From Aggregatibacter kilianii (lineage in GTDB: Bacteria; Pseudomonadota; Gammaproteobacteria; Enterobacterales; Pasteurellaceae): a DNA stretch of 64,000 nt. Of the stretch, positions 27,103-37,646 are shown one piece after another. Both the position numbers and the translations under genes were made by a program. The stretch covers positions 124,001 to 188,000 of the forward strand of contig NZ_NRCN01000001.1 of assembly GCF_003130255.1 (NCBI RefSeq), read 5' to 3'. Every line of letters begins with the position of its first letter. The stretch's first letter is position 1. The notes beneath the pieces were generated by a model that did not search any database, was not told the DNA's origin, and saw only the letters and a program-made list of their open reading frames with translations.

Positions 27103-28533
27103 TTACAAAATTGCCTTAAAAACCGACCGCACTTTTTCGGCATCTTTCACACCTGGAGCACTTTCCACGCCTGAATTCAGATCAACACCAACACAATGTT
27201 GTGCTAATGCCGCGTCAATATTGTTTGGATTGATGCCTCCGGCTAAAAGGATTTTATGTTTTAGTTGCGCAGGAATCAGCGACCAATCGAAAGCCTCACC
27301 CGTACCGCCTTTTTGTGCGCCTGACTTGCTATCGAAAATAAAACGATCAATCTCAGAAACGTCGTCAAAAACCACCGCACTTTTATGGGTTACATCTACG
27401 GAAATGGCTTTCCAAATGCGAATATTTTTAGGCAATTCGGCGCGAAGTGCGGTGATAAATTCCGGTGTTTCATCGCCGTGCAACTGAACGGCATAGAGCT
27501 GTAACTGCTGCGCGATTTTCACGATAAAATCGATGTCTTGATTTTGAAACACGCCCACAAAACGAAGTGGTGCGGCCGTCACCAATTCTTGGGCTTGGCG
27601 TAAACTGACACAACGTTTGGAATTTTCGACAAAAATCAGCCCACCGTACAATGCGCCGCTTTCGTAAACGGTTTTTACGTCTTGCGCACGGGTTAAACCG
27701 CACACTTTGTTTTCGCCAAAAATGACTTCACGCACGGCGTTGTTTAAGTCGGGACTGCCCATTAAACTGCTGCCAATTAAGAAGCCGTGGGCAACGTGTT
27801 GCAATTCGCGTACTTGTTGATAATGGTAAATGCCTGATTCGCTGATGATTCGCACATCGGCAGGAATGCGGTCGGCATATCGGGTGGTTAATGCCACCAC
27901 GCGGTTTAAATCCACGCTTAAATCATGCAAATTGCGATTATTCACACCGATAATTTTCGCGCTTAACACCAAGGCGCGTTCAAATTCTTCTTCGTTACTG
28001 GTTTCGGTCAACACGCCCATGCCGAGAGAATGCGCTAAATCGGCTAAGATTCGATAAGTCTCGTCGTTCACCACTGAAAGCATAAGTAAAATAGCATCGG
28101 CTTGGTAAAAACGCGCCAAATAAACCTGGTATTCGCTGATCATAAAGTCTTTACATAGCACTGGTTGTGTGACAACGTCGCGAACTTGTTTGATATAGGC
28201 AAAATCGCCCTGGAAGTATTTTTCATCTGTCAGCACAGAAATCGCATTGGCATAGTTTTTATAGATCTGCGCAATTTCTGTCGGTTTAAATTCGCTACGA
28301 ATCACCCCCTTGGAAGGCGAGGCTTTTTTACATTCTAAAATGTACGCCGGTTTTTGGTGCGTGCCTTTTGCTAACGCATCATAAAAAGAGCGGTCGGATT
28401 TTTGAATGTTTTTTTCAAATTCACTTAACGGAAATTCCGCTTCTTTGTTTTTTACCCATTCGGCTTTATCGAGCACGATTTTTTGTAACACCGTGGCGGT
28501 TTCAAGTGGTTTGGAAAAGTCTTGTGTGATCAT
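27103..28533 (-). CDS. trpC: Bifunctional indole-3-glycerol phosphate synthase / phosphoribosylanthranilate isomerase
   Basis: Two fused TIM-barrel enzymes catalyse consecutive steps of tryptophan synthesis. Residues about 1-255 are TrpC ([14 protein letters not shown] with the catalytic lysine near residue 55, and [13 protein letters not shown] near 195). Residues about 256-476 are TrpF ([11 protein letters not shown] near residue 258, AVQLHGDET near 337, LAGGINPNN near 440). The fusion is the usual enterobacterial and Pasteurellaceae form. It is the last gene of the trpEG operon, 34 bp after trpD. Confidence 0.95.
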   Translation of the reverse strand: MITQDFSKPLETATVLQKIVLDKAEWVKNKEAEFPLSEFEKNIQKSDRSFYDALAKGTHQKPAYILECKKASPSKGVIRSEFKPTEIAQIYKNYANAISVLTDEKYFQGDFAYIKQVRDVVTQPVLCKDFMISEYQVYLARFYQADAILLMLSVVNDETYRILADLAHSLGMGVLTETSNEEEFERALVLSAKIIGVNNRNLHDLSVDLNRVVALTTRYADRIPADVRIISESGIYHYQQVRELQHVAHGFLIGSSLMGSPDLNNAVREVIFGENKVCGLTRAQDVKTVYESGALYGGLIFVENSKRCVSLRQAQELVTAAPLRFVGVFQNQDIDFIVKIAQQLQLYAVQLHGDETPEFITALRAELPKNIRIWKAISVDVTHKSAVVFDDVSEIDRFIFDSKSGAQKGGTGEAFDWSLIPAQLKHKILLAGGINPNNIDAALAQHCVGVDLNSGVESAPGVKDAEKVRSVFKAIL

Positions 28534-28567
28534 GTTTATGTCTTATTTTTGAAAACGGGTCTTTAAA

Positions 28568-29569
28568 TTAATAAGTTGTTAATTTCTGTAAAGTTTCAAA
28601 CGGTTTGCCTTGTGCAATCGCATCCAATACCCGTTGTGCATTTTGTTTAATGTCTTCTTGTCCGAACAGTTTTAATAATAGTGCGGTGTTCATGGCAACG
28701 GCTTGGTTGTGTTCCGTTTTGCCTTTGCCTTGTAAAAGTGCGGTAATCATTTGCGCATTTTCTGTCGGTTCACCACCGCGCAAACTTTCCAACGGTTTGA
28801 CTTGGAAGCCAAAATCTTGCGGTGTTAAGGTATAACGTTCAATCTCGCCGTTACGCACTTCCGCCACTTCTGTAGCGCCATGAATTGCCACTTCGTCTAA
28901 GCCACTGCCGTGCACAATAATCGTGTGTTCGTGACCTAATTGGGCAACGGTTTTGGCGTAAATATCAATCAGTTCGGGAGAATAAACGCCAAGCAATTGA
29001 CGTTTTGGACGAGCAGGATTAATAAGCGGACCGAGAATATTAAAGAGCGTACGGGTTTTTAAGGCTTGGCGTACAGGCACGACATATTTGAAACCCGGGT
29101 GATATTGCTGTGCAAACAAGAAGCTGATGCCAATGTCGTCCAATGCTTTACGGGCGTGTTCTGTTGACATAGCGATATTGACACCCAATGCGGTTAATAA
29201 ATCGCTTGAACCTGTTTTACTGGAAACACTACGGTTGCCGTGTTTTGCTACTTTGGCACCACAAGCGGCTGCGACAATAGCGGACGCCGTAGAAATATTG
29301 ATAGTATTGGCGCTGTCACCACCTGTGCCGACGATGTCGGCAAAGGGGTAGTCGGGTGTTGGAAACGGTTTGGCATTTTTAACGGCGGCTAATACGGCGC
29401 CGTTGACTTCATCGATGGTTTCGCCACGCACTTTTAGTGCCACTAACATGGCGGAGATTTGTTCATTGCTTAACTCACCCAACATGATGGCGTTAAATAA
29501 GGCTTCGCTTTCCGCGGCGGTTAAGGTTTGTGCACCATAAAGTTTTTCTAATAGAGCTTGGTTTTCCAT
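28568..29569 (-). CDS. trpD: Anthranilate phosphoribosyltransferase
   Basis: Adds phosphoribosyl from PRPP to anthranilate. The protein of 333 residues has the PRPP loop [15 protein letters not shown] near residue 82, [15 protein letters not shown] near 107 and the helix with [15 protein letters not shown] near 168. It is a free-standing TrpD, not fused to TrpG as in E. coli. ATG codons at 29572 and 29569 are adjacent; the second has better spacing from AAGGA. It follows the tautomerase-like gene by about 10 bp. Confidence 0.95.
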   Translation of the reverse strand: MENQALLEKLYGAQTLTAAESEALFNAIMLGELSNEQISAMLVALKVRGETIDEVNGAVLAAVKNAKPFPTPDYPFADIVGTGGDSANTINISTASAIVAAACGAKVAKHGNRSVSSKTGSSDLLTALGVNIAMSTEHARKALDDIGISFLFAQQYHPGFKYVVPVRQALKTRTLFNILGPLINPARPKRQLLGVYSPELIDIYAKTVAQLGHEHTIIVHGSGLDEVAIHGATEVAEVRNGEIERYTLTPQDFGFQVKPLESLRGGEPTENAQMITALLQGKGKTEHNQAVAMNTALLLKLFGQEDIKQNAQRVLDAIAQGKPFETLQKLTTY

Positions 29570-29580
29570 CATCCTTGTCC

Positions 29581-29985
<405 letters not shown>

Positions 29986-29999
29986 TTATCTTATTTATT

Positions 30000-30026
30000 G
30001 ATGGCGCGCGTCTCCTGACGCGTGTC
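30000..30026. repeat. Dispersed hairpin repeat inside the trp operon
   Basis: GATGGCGCGCGTC-TCCT-GACGCGTGTC matches the left arm of the repeat at 17542-17570 and forms a hairpin by itself. It sits in the 101-bp gap between trpG and the tautomerase gene, the only large gap in this operon. Confidence 0.65.
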
Positions 30027-30074
30027 TTAAGTTTTAATTGTAAGTTCAAGTTATGAAACGAGGCTACGTGATTA

Positions 30075-30659
30075 TTAATTCCGTTTCAACAACCATTCCA
30101 CCGATTGCGCTAATAACTGTGCTCCTTGCACCGTTAAAATAGACTCGGGGTGGAATTGGAAGCTACAAATCGGCAAAGTGCGGTGGCGAATTGCCATATT
30201 AATACCATTATAAGAAGCATTCGGAATCAATTCATCGGGCAAATTAATTCCCATGAGGGAATGATAGCGCGCAACCGGCATCGGGTTGGTCAAACCTTTG
30301 AACATGGCTTCATTGTCGTGTTCAATTCTGGACACTTTGCCGTGCAAAATTTCACCCGCATGAACGACTTTACCACCGAAGGCTTCGATTAATGCTTGAT
30401 GCCCCAAACAAATGCCCAACATCGGTACTTTGCCGATTAATCGCTTAATCAACGGAATCATATTCCCCGCTTCATCCGGGGTGCCCGGCCCGGGGGAGAG
30501 GGCAAGAATCGTATCCGGTTGCGCCAAGGCGTTTTTTTCTAAAATGGCTAAATCGCAATCGTTGCGGTAAATGTGAACCTGATGTCCCAATCCGCGAAAT
30601 TGATCCACCAAATTGTAAGTAAAGGAATCAAAGTTATCTAAAAATAAAATGGTTGCCAT
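30075..30659 (-). CDS. trpG: Anthranilate synthase glutamine amidotransferase subunit
   Basis: Releases ammonia from glutamine for TrpE. The 194-residue product has the class I amidotransferase triad: C in GICLGHQAL near residue 84, and H with E in FQFHPESIL near residue 174. It begins MATILFLDNFDSFTYNL; in-frame upstream sequence overlaps trpE and is not used. The gap to trpE is 10 bp. A PabA role is possible for such proteins, but the operon position favours TrpG. Confidence 0.94.
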   Translation of the reverse strand: MATILFLDNFDSFTYNLVDQFRGLGHQVHIYRNDCDLAILEKNALAQPDTILALSPGPGTPDEAGNMIPLIKRLIGKVPMLGICLGHQALIEAFGGKVVHAGEILHGKVSRIEHDNEAMFKGLTNPMPVARYHSLMGINLPDELIPNASYNGINMAIRHRTLPICSFQFHPESILTVQGAQLLAQSVEWLLKRN

Positions 30660-30669
30660 GATGTCACTC

Positions 30670-32217
30670 CTATTGATTCGCTTTCTTATTGGTTTGTACG
30701 ATGGCGTTGATGACCGCGCGGGCTTTGTGACGGGTTTCGTCGGCTTCCATTTGGAGGTCGGAATCCAACACCGTACCGCAACCGGCTTGCACATGGGCGA
30801 TGCCGTTTTGCACGAAGGCGGAGCGAATCACGATGCAGGTGTCAAAATTGCCATCAGACTGTAAATAGCCTACGGCACCGCCGTAACTGTGGCGTTTTTG
30901 TTGTTCAAACTGATAAATTAACTGCATGGCTTTGATTTTCGGTGCACCGGTTAGCGTGCCCATGTTCATACAAGCCTGGTAAGCGTGTAACGCATCCAGT
31001 TCAGGGCGAAGTTTACCTACAACGCGAGAGACAAGATGCATAATGTGCGAATAACGATCCACCTGCATTAAATCTTTCACATGGCGGGTTTTACTTTCGC
31101 ACACACGGGCGATGTCGTTACGCGCTAAATCCACCAACATCAAATGTTCCGCCTGTTCTTTATGATCCAAACGCAATTCCAGTTCCAAACGGGAATCTAA
31201 TTCGGGATCGATATTGCCGTCAGCATCAAAGCCGCGCGGACGGGAACCGGCAATCGGATAGATCTCCAACTGACGGGTAGTTTGCGAATATTTCAAGGCA
31301 CTTTCCGGTGAAGCACCGAACAAAGTGAAATCCTCGTCTTGAATAAAGAACATATACGGGCTTGGGTTGTTTTGTTTTAACTGACGATAAGTCGCCAACG
31401 TATTCGGGCATTCAAGGGAGAAACGACGGGACGGCACGATTTGGAACACGTCGCCGCAATAAATATGCTGCTTCAGGCGTTCAATAATTTTTTTGAATTT
31501 ATCATCATCTAAATTAATGGCGACTTCGGTAGAAGATGATTTGAGGCTCAAGTGCGGTCGAATTTCCAAGAGTTTTTTGGCAATCTCTTGGGCGTTCTGC
31601 TGCAACGTAGCCAACGTATTTTGTGCAAAACAAAAGGTTTGTAATTCCGCTTGTTGCAATTGATGGTCAATCACCAATAATTGTTCCGCTAAATAAAAGC
31701 AATAATCAGGGCAGGTAATGCCATCATCTTGCAAAGTGATGTTTTCCATCGGAATAAAATTTGCCACCAAGTCATAGGCGAATAACCCGCCTAAAAAAAC
31801 CGGCAACGAGCTTGCCTGATAAAGTTCGGTGAAACAACGCAACCCGTCGAAAATGCTGTGCGCCAATAATTTGCTGTCTTCGTCTGCATTATTGTCGACA
31901 GGTTTGAATTCCACTTGCAGTTCGGTGCTTGTTTGGGATTTTACGTTTACCTGTGCCGAGAGCTTTTGCGCAATTAACGGTAACACTGTGGCACCGTTGT
32001 CGGTCAACGCATGAAAAATGACGCTTTGTCCCAAACAGGAAATTTTCATGGCCGTGTTAACGAGTAATAAACTTTTCAGACTGTTTTTGCTGGAAATTTC
32101 GGCAGATTCTAACAGTAGCGTATTCGGTTTGTTTTCACATAATGTGGCGAAAATGGCGGTAGGGTCGCTGTGATAAGGTACGTTTTGCGTAAAAGTTTGA
32201 ATAAAAGCGGAAGACAT
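30670..32217 (-). CDS. trpE: Anthranilate synthase component I
   Basis: Makes anthranilate from chorismate with ammonia supplied by TrpG, the first committed step to tryptophan. The 515-residue protein has the chorismate-binding C-terminal domain: SPYMFFI near residue 283, PIAGSRPRG near 320, VDLARNDIARV near 357, and GTLTGAPKIKAM near 420. The start at 32217 (MSSAFIQTF) is chosen over 32223 because AAGGAA is then six bases away. It is the first gene of trpE-G-tautomerase-D-C. Confidence 0.95.
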   Translation of the reverse strand: MSSAFIQTFTQNVPYHSDPTAIFATLCENKPNTLLLESAEISSKNSLKSLLLVNTAMKISCLGQSVIFHALTDNGATVLPLIAQKLSAQVNVKSQTSTELQVEFKPVDNNADEDSKLLAHSIFDGLRCFTELYQASSLPVFLGGLFAYDLVANFIPMENITLQDDGITCPDYCFYLAEQLLVIDHQLQQAELQTFCFAQNTLATLQQNAQEIAKKLLEIRPHLSLKSSSTEVAINLDDDKFKKIIERLKQHIYCGDVFQIVPSRRFSLECPNTLATYRQLKQNNPSPYMFFIQDEDFTLFGASPESALKYSQTTRQLEIYPIAGSRPRGFDADGNIDPELDSRLELELRLDHKEQAEHLMLVDLARNDIARVCESKTRHVKDLMQVDRYSHIMHLVSRVVGKLRPELDALHAYQACMNMGTLTGAPKIKAMQLIYQFEQQKRHSYGGAVGYLQSDGNFDTCIVIRSAFVQNGIAHVQAGCGTVLDSDLQMEADETRHKARAVINAIVQTNKKANQ

Positions 32218-32249
32218 TCTCATTTCCTTAAAAGCATGAAATAAATTTT

Positions 32250-32283
32250 GCACTATTAAACTAGTACAAGAATTGAAAGTCAA
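32250..32283 (-). promoter_or_regulatory. trpE promoter with overlapping TrpR operator
   Basis: On the minus strand a -35 TTGACT (32278-32283) and -10 TTTAAT (32255-32260) are 17 bp apart. The operator GTACTAGTTTAATAGTGC (32250-32267) covers the -10 and matches the symmetrical trp operator at 15 of 18 positions. The transcript start lies about 30 bases before the trpE ATG, so there is no room for a leader peptide and attenuator; control appears to be by TrpR alone. Confidence 0.85.
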
Positions 32284-32398
32284 GAAAAATAAAAATTTTG
32301 TTTAAGAATGGTGGGAATGGATGAATAGCGAAGTAGGGCGGATTTAATATCCGCCCACGATATGAATCAAAAAGTGCGGTCGTTTTTTACGGCGTTTT

Positions 32399-32953
32399 TT
32401 ACTGCGCCATCTTTTTCGCTGTTTTCAAAAATCCTTGAGCTGAATTGTAAATTTCGGCTTTGCCTTGGGCGTTTAGAATCATATCGGACATTTCACGGAA
32501 GGCGCCTTTGCCACCGCCTAACCCTAAGGTGTAATCGGCACAGTTTTTGACATATTCCGGCGCGTCGGCAACCGCGAAGGAAAGTCCACAAACAGCGAAA
32601 GCGGGGAGATCAACGCTGTCATCGCCAATGTAAGCCGTTTGCTCCGGCTCAACACCGGCTTGGCGGCATAATTCAAAACAGGCGCTTTCTTTTTCCAGCT
32701 TGCCTAAAAAAGCGAGTTTAATGCCTAAATCGGCAATGCGTTTGCGCAAAATTGCCGAATCACGTCCGGATAACACAGCGACCTGAATGCTGGCTTCCAT
32801 CAACATCCGAATGCCTAAACCATCGCGCACATGAAAACTTTTGAGCGCTTCGCCGTTAGCATCGTAGTGCAGTAAACCGTCCGTTAATACGCCGTCCACA
32901 TCGGTGATAACAAATTTCACCTGTTTTAATTTTTCTTGTAATTCTGTTGTCAT
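32399..32953 (-). CDS. kdsC: 3-deoxy-D-manno-octulosonate 8-phosphate phosphatase
   Basis: Removes phosphate from Kdo 8-phosphate in lipopolysaccharide core synthesis. The 184-residue HAD phosphatase has the nucleophile motif DVDGVLTDG at residues about 18-26, the serine of motif II in LSGRDS near 61, and the motif IV aspartates in YIGDDSVDLPAF near 108. It overlaps kdsD by one base, so the isomerase and phosphatase are made together. The length fits the short cap-less KdsC subfamily. Confidence 0.94.
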   Translation of the reverse strand: MTTELQEKLKQVKFVITDVDGVLTDGLLHYDANGEALKSFHVRDGLGIRMLMEASIQVAVLSGRDSAILRKRIADLGIKLAFLGKLEKESACFELCRQAGVEPEQTAYIGDDSVDLPAFAVCGLSFAVADAPEYVKNCADYTLGLGGGKGAFREMSDMILNAQGKAEIYNSAQGFLKTAKKMAQ

Positions 32954-33888
32954 TAGCTTGAGAACTCCACTAATCCCACGACATTTTGCGCATCATCCAC
33001 CACAACCAAAGAATGAATTTTGTGCGCTTTCATATAATTTTCCGCTTCAGATAAATAGGTATCCTGATGAATGGTTTTCGGATGAGAGGTCATCAATTCC
33101 TGTGCGGTTTTGCTAAGCGTATTGGCACCGTTGGCCGTTAATGCACGACGAATATCACCATCGGTGATGATGCCGCGTAATTGCTGTTGCTCCATGACTA
33201 ACGCCACGCCCATACGCCCTTCATTCATAATGGTTAAGCAATCGGTGAAGGAGGTCGCTAAGGCGGCGATCGGTAAGCGGGTTTGCATTTGATCTTTCAC
33301 GCGGCATAACAAACGGCGACCTAAGCTGCCGCCCGGATGGAATTTTGCAAAATCCTCCGGTTGGAAATCACGGGCGCGCATTAAGCAAACTGCCAACGCA
33401 TCGCCTAATGCCATAGTAACAACTACGGAGGTGGTCGGCGCAAGATTATTCGGGCAGACTTCCCGCTCTACGCTAATGTCCAACACATAATCCGCATGAC
33501 GCGCTAAAGTGGAATTTTTATTGGAAGTGAGCGCAATGATTTTGTTGCCGAAGTTTTTTAGGCTTGGAATGAGTTTGTTGACATCGTCGGTTTCGCCGCT
33601 GTAGGAAATGAGCATCACCACATCAATGGGTTTCAGCATGCCTAAATCGCCGTGGAAAGCTTCTGTTGGGTGTAGGAAAAAACTTGGTGTGCCGGTGGAA
33701 GCAAAGGTGGCGACCATTTTTTTCCCCACCAAGCCGGATTTACCGATGCCGCCTATCACCAAACGGCCTTCACAGGAAAGAATTAATTCTACGACATCGG
33801 CAAAAGTGCGGTCTAATTTCTGGTTTAATTGCCCGAGGGCTTTTTCTTCGACGCTCAAGGTTTCACGAGCAATTTGTAAATAATCCAT
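32953..33888 (-). CDS. kdsD: D-arabinose 5-phosphate isomerase
   Basis: Converts ribulose 5-phosphate to arabinose 5-phosphate, the precursor of Kdo. The 311-residue protein has an N-terminal SIS sugar-isomerase domain (GIGKSGLVGKKMVATFASTG near residue 47, then ISYSGETDDV near 95) and two C-terminal CBS domains (from about 195). The start at 33888 follows AAGGAA; in-frame sequence further upstream contains a USS and is non-coding leader. The kdsD-kdsC pair is the conserved Pasteurellaceae order. Confidence 0.94.
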   Translation of the reverse strand: MDYLQIARETLSVEEKALGQLNQKLDRTFADVVELILSCEGRLVIGGIGKSGLVGKKMVATFASTGTPSFFLHPTEAFHGDLGMLKPIDVVMLISYSGETDDVNKLIPSLKNFGNKIIALTSNKNSTLARHADYVLDISVEREVCPNNLAPTTSVVVTMALGDALAVCLMRARDFQPEDFAKFHPGGSLGRRLLCRVKDQMQTRLPIAALATSFTDCLTIMNEGRMGVALVMEQQQLRGIITDGDIRRALTANGANTLSKTAQELMTSHPKTIHQDTYLSEAENYMKAHKIHSLVVVDDAQNVVGLVEFSS

Positions 33889-33969
33889 TGGGATTCCTTT
33901 TGTCGGAAAGGGAAAAAGTGCGGTCACTTTTTCATGTATTTTAAATGGCGCCCATTCTAGCCTAACTTT

Positions 33970-34752
33970 CTATTTAACACTATATTTCTTATAAGCCGTA
34001 TTTTTCACATCTTTATTCATACGAATCATAGCGTTAGCATATAACCCAAGCGCCATATTCACAGAATCTATTAAATCGGGATGCAGATGGCTGGCGACCC
34101 TGTCCAGATTTTTTTGAATATCTAAATGCGGGTTGAGTTTGATCGCTAAGGTGTAAGAACGAAAAGCACGGTAATAATCTTTTTGGTATTCACAAATTTC
34201 GCCCTTTAATTTAAGCGCTTCACTGATTTTGGTGAGTGCATGCAGATGACGTTGATGGCTGTAAATATAACTATCCAACTCGCATTGATACCAAAGCAGG
34301 GCATCATACGATTGATCGATGTTTTCAAATAACTCTCGAAGCGGTGGGATAATATCAATGCTGCCGGTCTTCACCCAAGCACGCAGAAAAGCACTTCTGT
34401 CCGCCAGTTTACCTTCTTCGTTAATGGCAAATTCACCATAATGGAAAACCACAAAGAGTTGATTATTATGCCATTTGAAGTTTTTTTGTCGGCCGAATTC
34501 CGGATTAACGGAAAAACGGGTTTGTCCGCTTAACATATCAATAAACACCAGCTTTCCGCCATCTTCACTGCCTTTACGGTGACAAAATTGAATCAGTAAG
34601 TTGCCATCAAAATTTTTGTACATATATTCAAAGGTATCAAAGGTTCGGTGAAAGATGACATTGCTACCCTGTTGGTAAGTGACATCAGTTGTTTGTTGCG
34701 GATAGCGGGTTTTTACCGTTAAAGTGGCATTGCGCGTTGTGTCAAATGTCAT
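33970..34752 (-). CDS. Protein of unknown function with a TPR-like C-terminal region
   Basis: I do not recognise this 260-residue protein. No signal peptide or membrane helix is visible, so it is probably cytoplasmic. The N-terminal half is rich in predicted beta strands and aromatic residues (about 1-130). The C-terminal half resembles tetratricopeptide helices: ALTKISEALKLKGEICEYQK near residue 171 and YRAFRSYTLAIKLNPHLD near 194. It is a single gene facing away from rnpB, with uptake signals on both sides. It may be specific to this family of bacteria. Confidence 0.72.
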   Translation of the reverse strand: MTFDTTRNATLTVKTRYPQQTTDVTYQQGSNVIFHRTFDTFEYMYKNFDGNLLIQFCHRKGSEDGGKLVFIDMLSGQTRFSVNPEFGRQKNFKWHNNQLFVVFHYGEFAINEEGKLADRSAFLRAWVKTGSIDIIPPLRELFENIDQSYDALLWYQCELDSYIYSHQRHLHALTKISEALKLKGEICEYQKDYYRAFRSYTLAIKLNPHLDIQKNLDRVASHLHPDLIDSVNMALGLYANAMIRMNKDVKNTAYKKYSVK

Positions 34753-34830
34753 AGCTTATAAAATGTTTAAGTGAAAGTTCCGCTGTAGGTTATACGCCTT
34801 AGCAGGGCGTAATTCAATGCTTATACGCCA

Positions 34831-34896
34831 AAAGTGCGGTTGTTTTTCACAAAATTTTTTTATGCGAAAAAACGTGTTTAAAATCGACCGCACTTT
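34831..34896. repeat. Inverted pair of uptake signals between the unknown gene and rnpB
   Basis: AAAGTGCGGT at 34831-34840 and its complement at 34887-34896 are 46 bases apart. The loop is too long for a good terminator, and no gene ends into it from either side, so this pair looks like uptake sequence rather than a transcription signal. Confidence 0.5.
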
Positions 34897-34951
34897 TACT
34901 GCTACATGGTTAAAGGCGATTTTAGCCCTATATTTCAGCCTAAATTTAGGC

Positions 34952-34957
34952 TATACT
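34952..34957 (+). promoter_or_regulatory. -10 element of rnpB
   Basis: TATACT lies eight bases before the first base of RNase P RNA, with GCGCGCC between, the GC-rich discriminator typical of stringently controlled stable-RNA promoters. The -35 region is weak. Confidence 0.6.
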
Positions 34958-34964
34958 GCGCGCC

Positions 34965-35348
<384 letters not shown>

Positions 35349-35516
35349 ATTTTCTTTTCAAAAACATTGTCAAAATTCACCGCACTTTTTCTCACAATGT
35401 CTAACAAACATTGTCATTTTTTTATAAAGTTCATCGGCATACTTGATTTTCCGTTTTTTATCGCCATTATAACCGAGCGTGTTTTTGTTATTATTTTATT
35501 TAGGGAGTTTTTATCT

Positions 35517-36383
35517 ATGATGCGCATTTTACTTTTCTTAGCCACCAACATGGCGGTATTGTTGGTATTTAATATCATCTTATCGTTAACCGGCATTCAA
35601 GCCCGTGATGCCTCCGGCTTAATGATTTTTGCTGCATTATTCGGTTTTGCGGGATCCATTATTTCTTTATTAATGTCCAAAAGCATGGCGATTCGTGCGG
35701 TGGGCGCAGAAGTGATTCAACAACCGCGCAATGAAATGGAGCGTTGGTTGGTTGAAAGCGTGTATTCGCAAGCGGATCGAGCCGGTTTGCCACGCCCTGA
35801 AGTGGCGATTTATCATTCTGCCGATGTAAATGCCTTTGCCACAGGCGCGAGTCAAAAAAATTCCTTGGTGGCGGTGAGTACCGGGTTATTAAATAAAATG
35901 ACCCGTGCCGAAGCTGAAGCGGTATTGGCGCACGAAGTTAGCCACATTAAAAATGGTGATATGGTGACCATGGCATTGTTACAAGGCGTACTCAACACCT
36001 TCGTGATTTTCTTGTCCCGCTTAATTGCCAACGTAGTTGCGAATTCCCGCAATCAAGGCAATGAAAGTTCAAGCAATTCCGGTATTTATTTCTTAGTATC
36101 TATGGTGCTTGAAGTGGTATTCGGTTTCTTAGCCAGCATGATCGCCATGTGGTTCTCCCGTCAACGCGAATTCAGAGCAGACGCGGGATCGGCGGATTTA
36201 GTTGGCAAACAAAAAATGATTGACGCGTTAAAACGCCTGCAAAGTTTGCATGAACCACAAGAATTGGAAGGTTCTACATTGGCGGCATTTGCTATTAACG
36301 GTAAACGCGGCGGCGGATTAAAAGAGTTATTTTTAAGTCACCCACCGTTAGAAAAACGCATTGAAGCGTTACAAAATCGCTAA
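35517..36383 (+). CDS. htpX: Membrane zinc protease HtpX
   Basis: Heat-shock-linked metalloprotease of the inner membrane that degrades misfolded membrane proteins together with FtsH. The 288-residue protein starts [16 protein letters not shown], as in E. coli, after the ribosome site AGGGAG. Two N-terminal helices are followed by the zinc motif HEVSH near residue 140 with the glutamate ligand further on in the REFRADAG segment near 220, and two more helices between. A longer in-frame extension to 35313 overlaps rnpB and is not coding. It is a single gene. Confidence 0.95.
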   Translation: MMRILLFLATNMAVLLVFNIILSLTGIQARDASGLMIFAALFGFAGSIISLLMSKSMAIRAVGAEVIQQPRNEMERWLVESVYSQADRAGLPRPEVAIYHSADVNAFATGASQKNSLVAVSTGLLNKMTRAEAEAVLAHEVSHIKNGDMVTMALLQGVLNTFVIFLSRLIANVVANSRNQGNESSSNSGIYFLVSMVLEVVFGFLASMIAMWFSRQREFRADAGSADLVGKQKMIDALKRLQSLHEPQELEGSTLAAFAINGKRGGGLKELFLSHPPLEKRIEALQNR

Positions 36384-36401
36384 TATTTTTACTATTCAAT
36401 C

Positions 36402-36424
36402 ATAGAGGCTTTTTAAGCCTCTAT
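36402..36424 (+). terminator. Terminator of htpX
   Basis: ATAGAGGCTT, loop TTT and its perfect 10-bp complement are followed by TTTTTT, 19 bp after the htpX stop. Confidence 0.9.
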
Positions 36425-36568
36425 TTTTTTGCATGAAAGAAAGCAGCTAAAAAGTTTCAGCATAAACACCTATACCGATTTTAAAGTGCGGTTGTTTTTT
36501 TGAATATTTTTTCTCACGAGATATTTAGATTTGTGAATAATTTGCATCGATATGGATAAATCGCGTGA

Positions 36569-37627
<1,059 letters not shown>

Positions 37628-37646
37628 TTTTGAGTGAGAGATAAGT

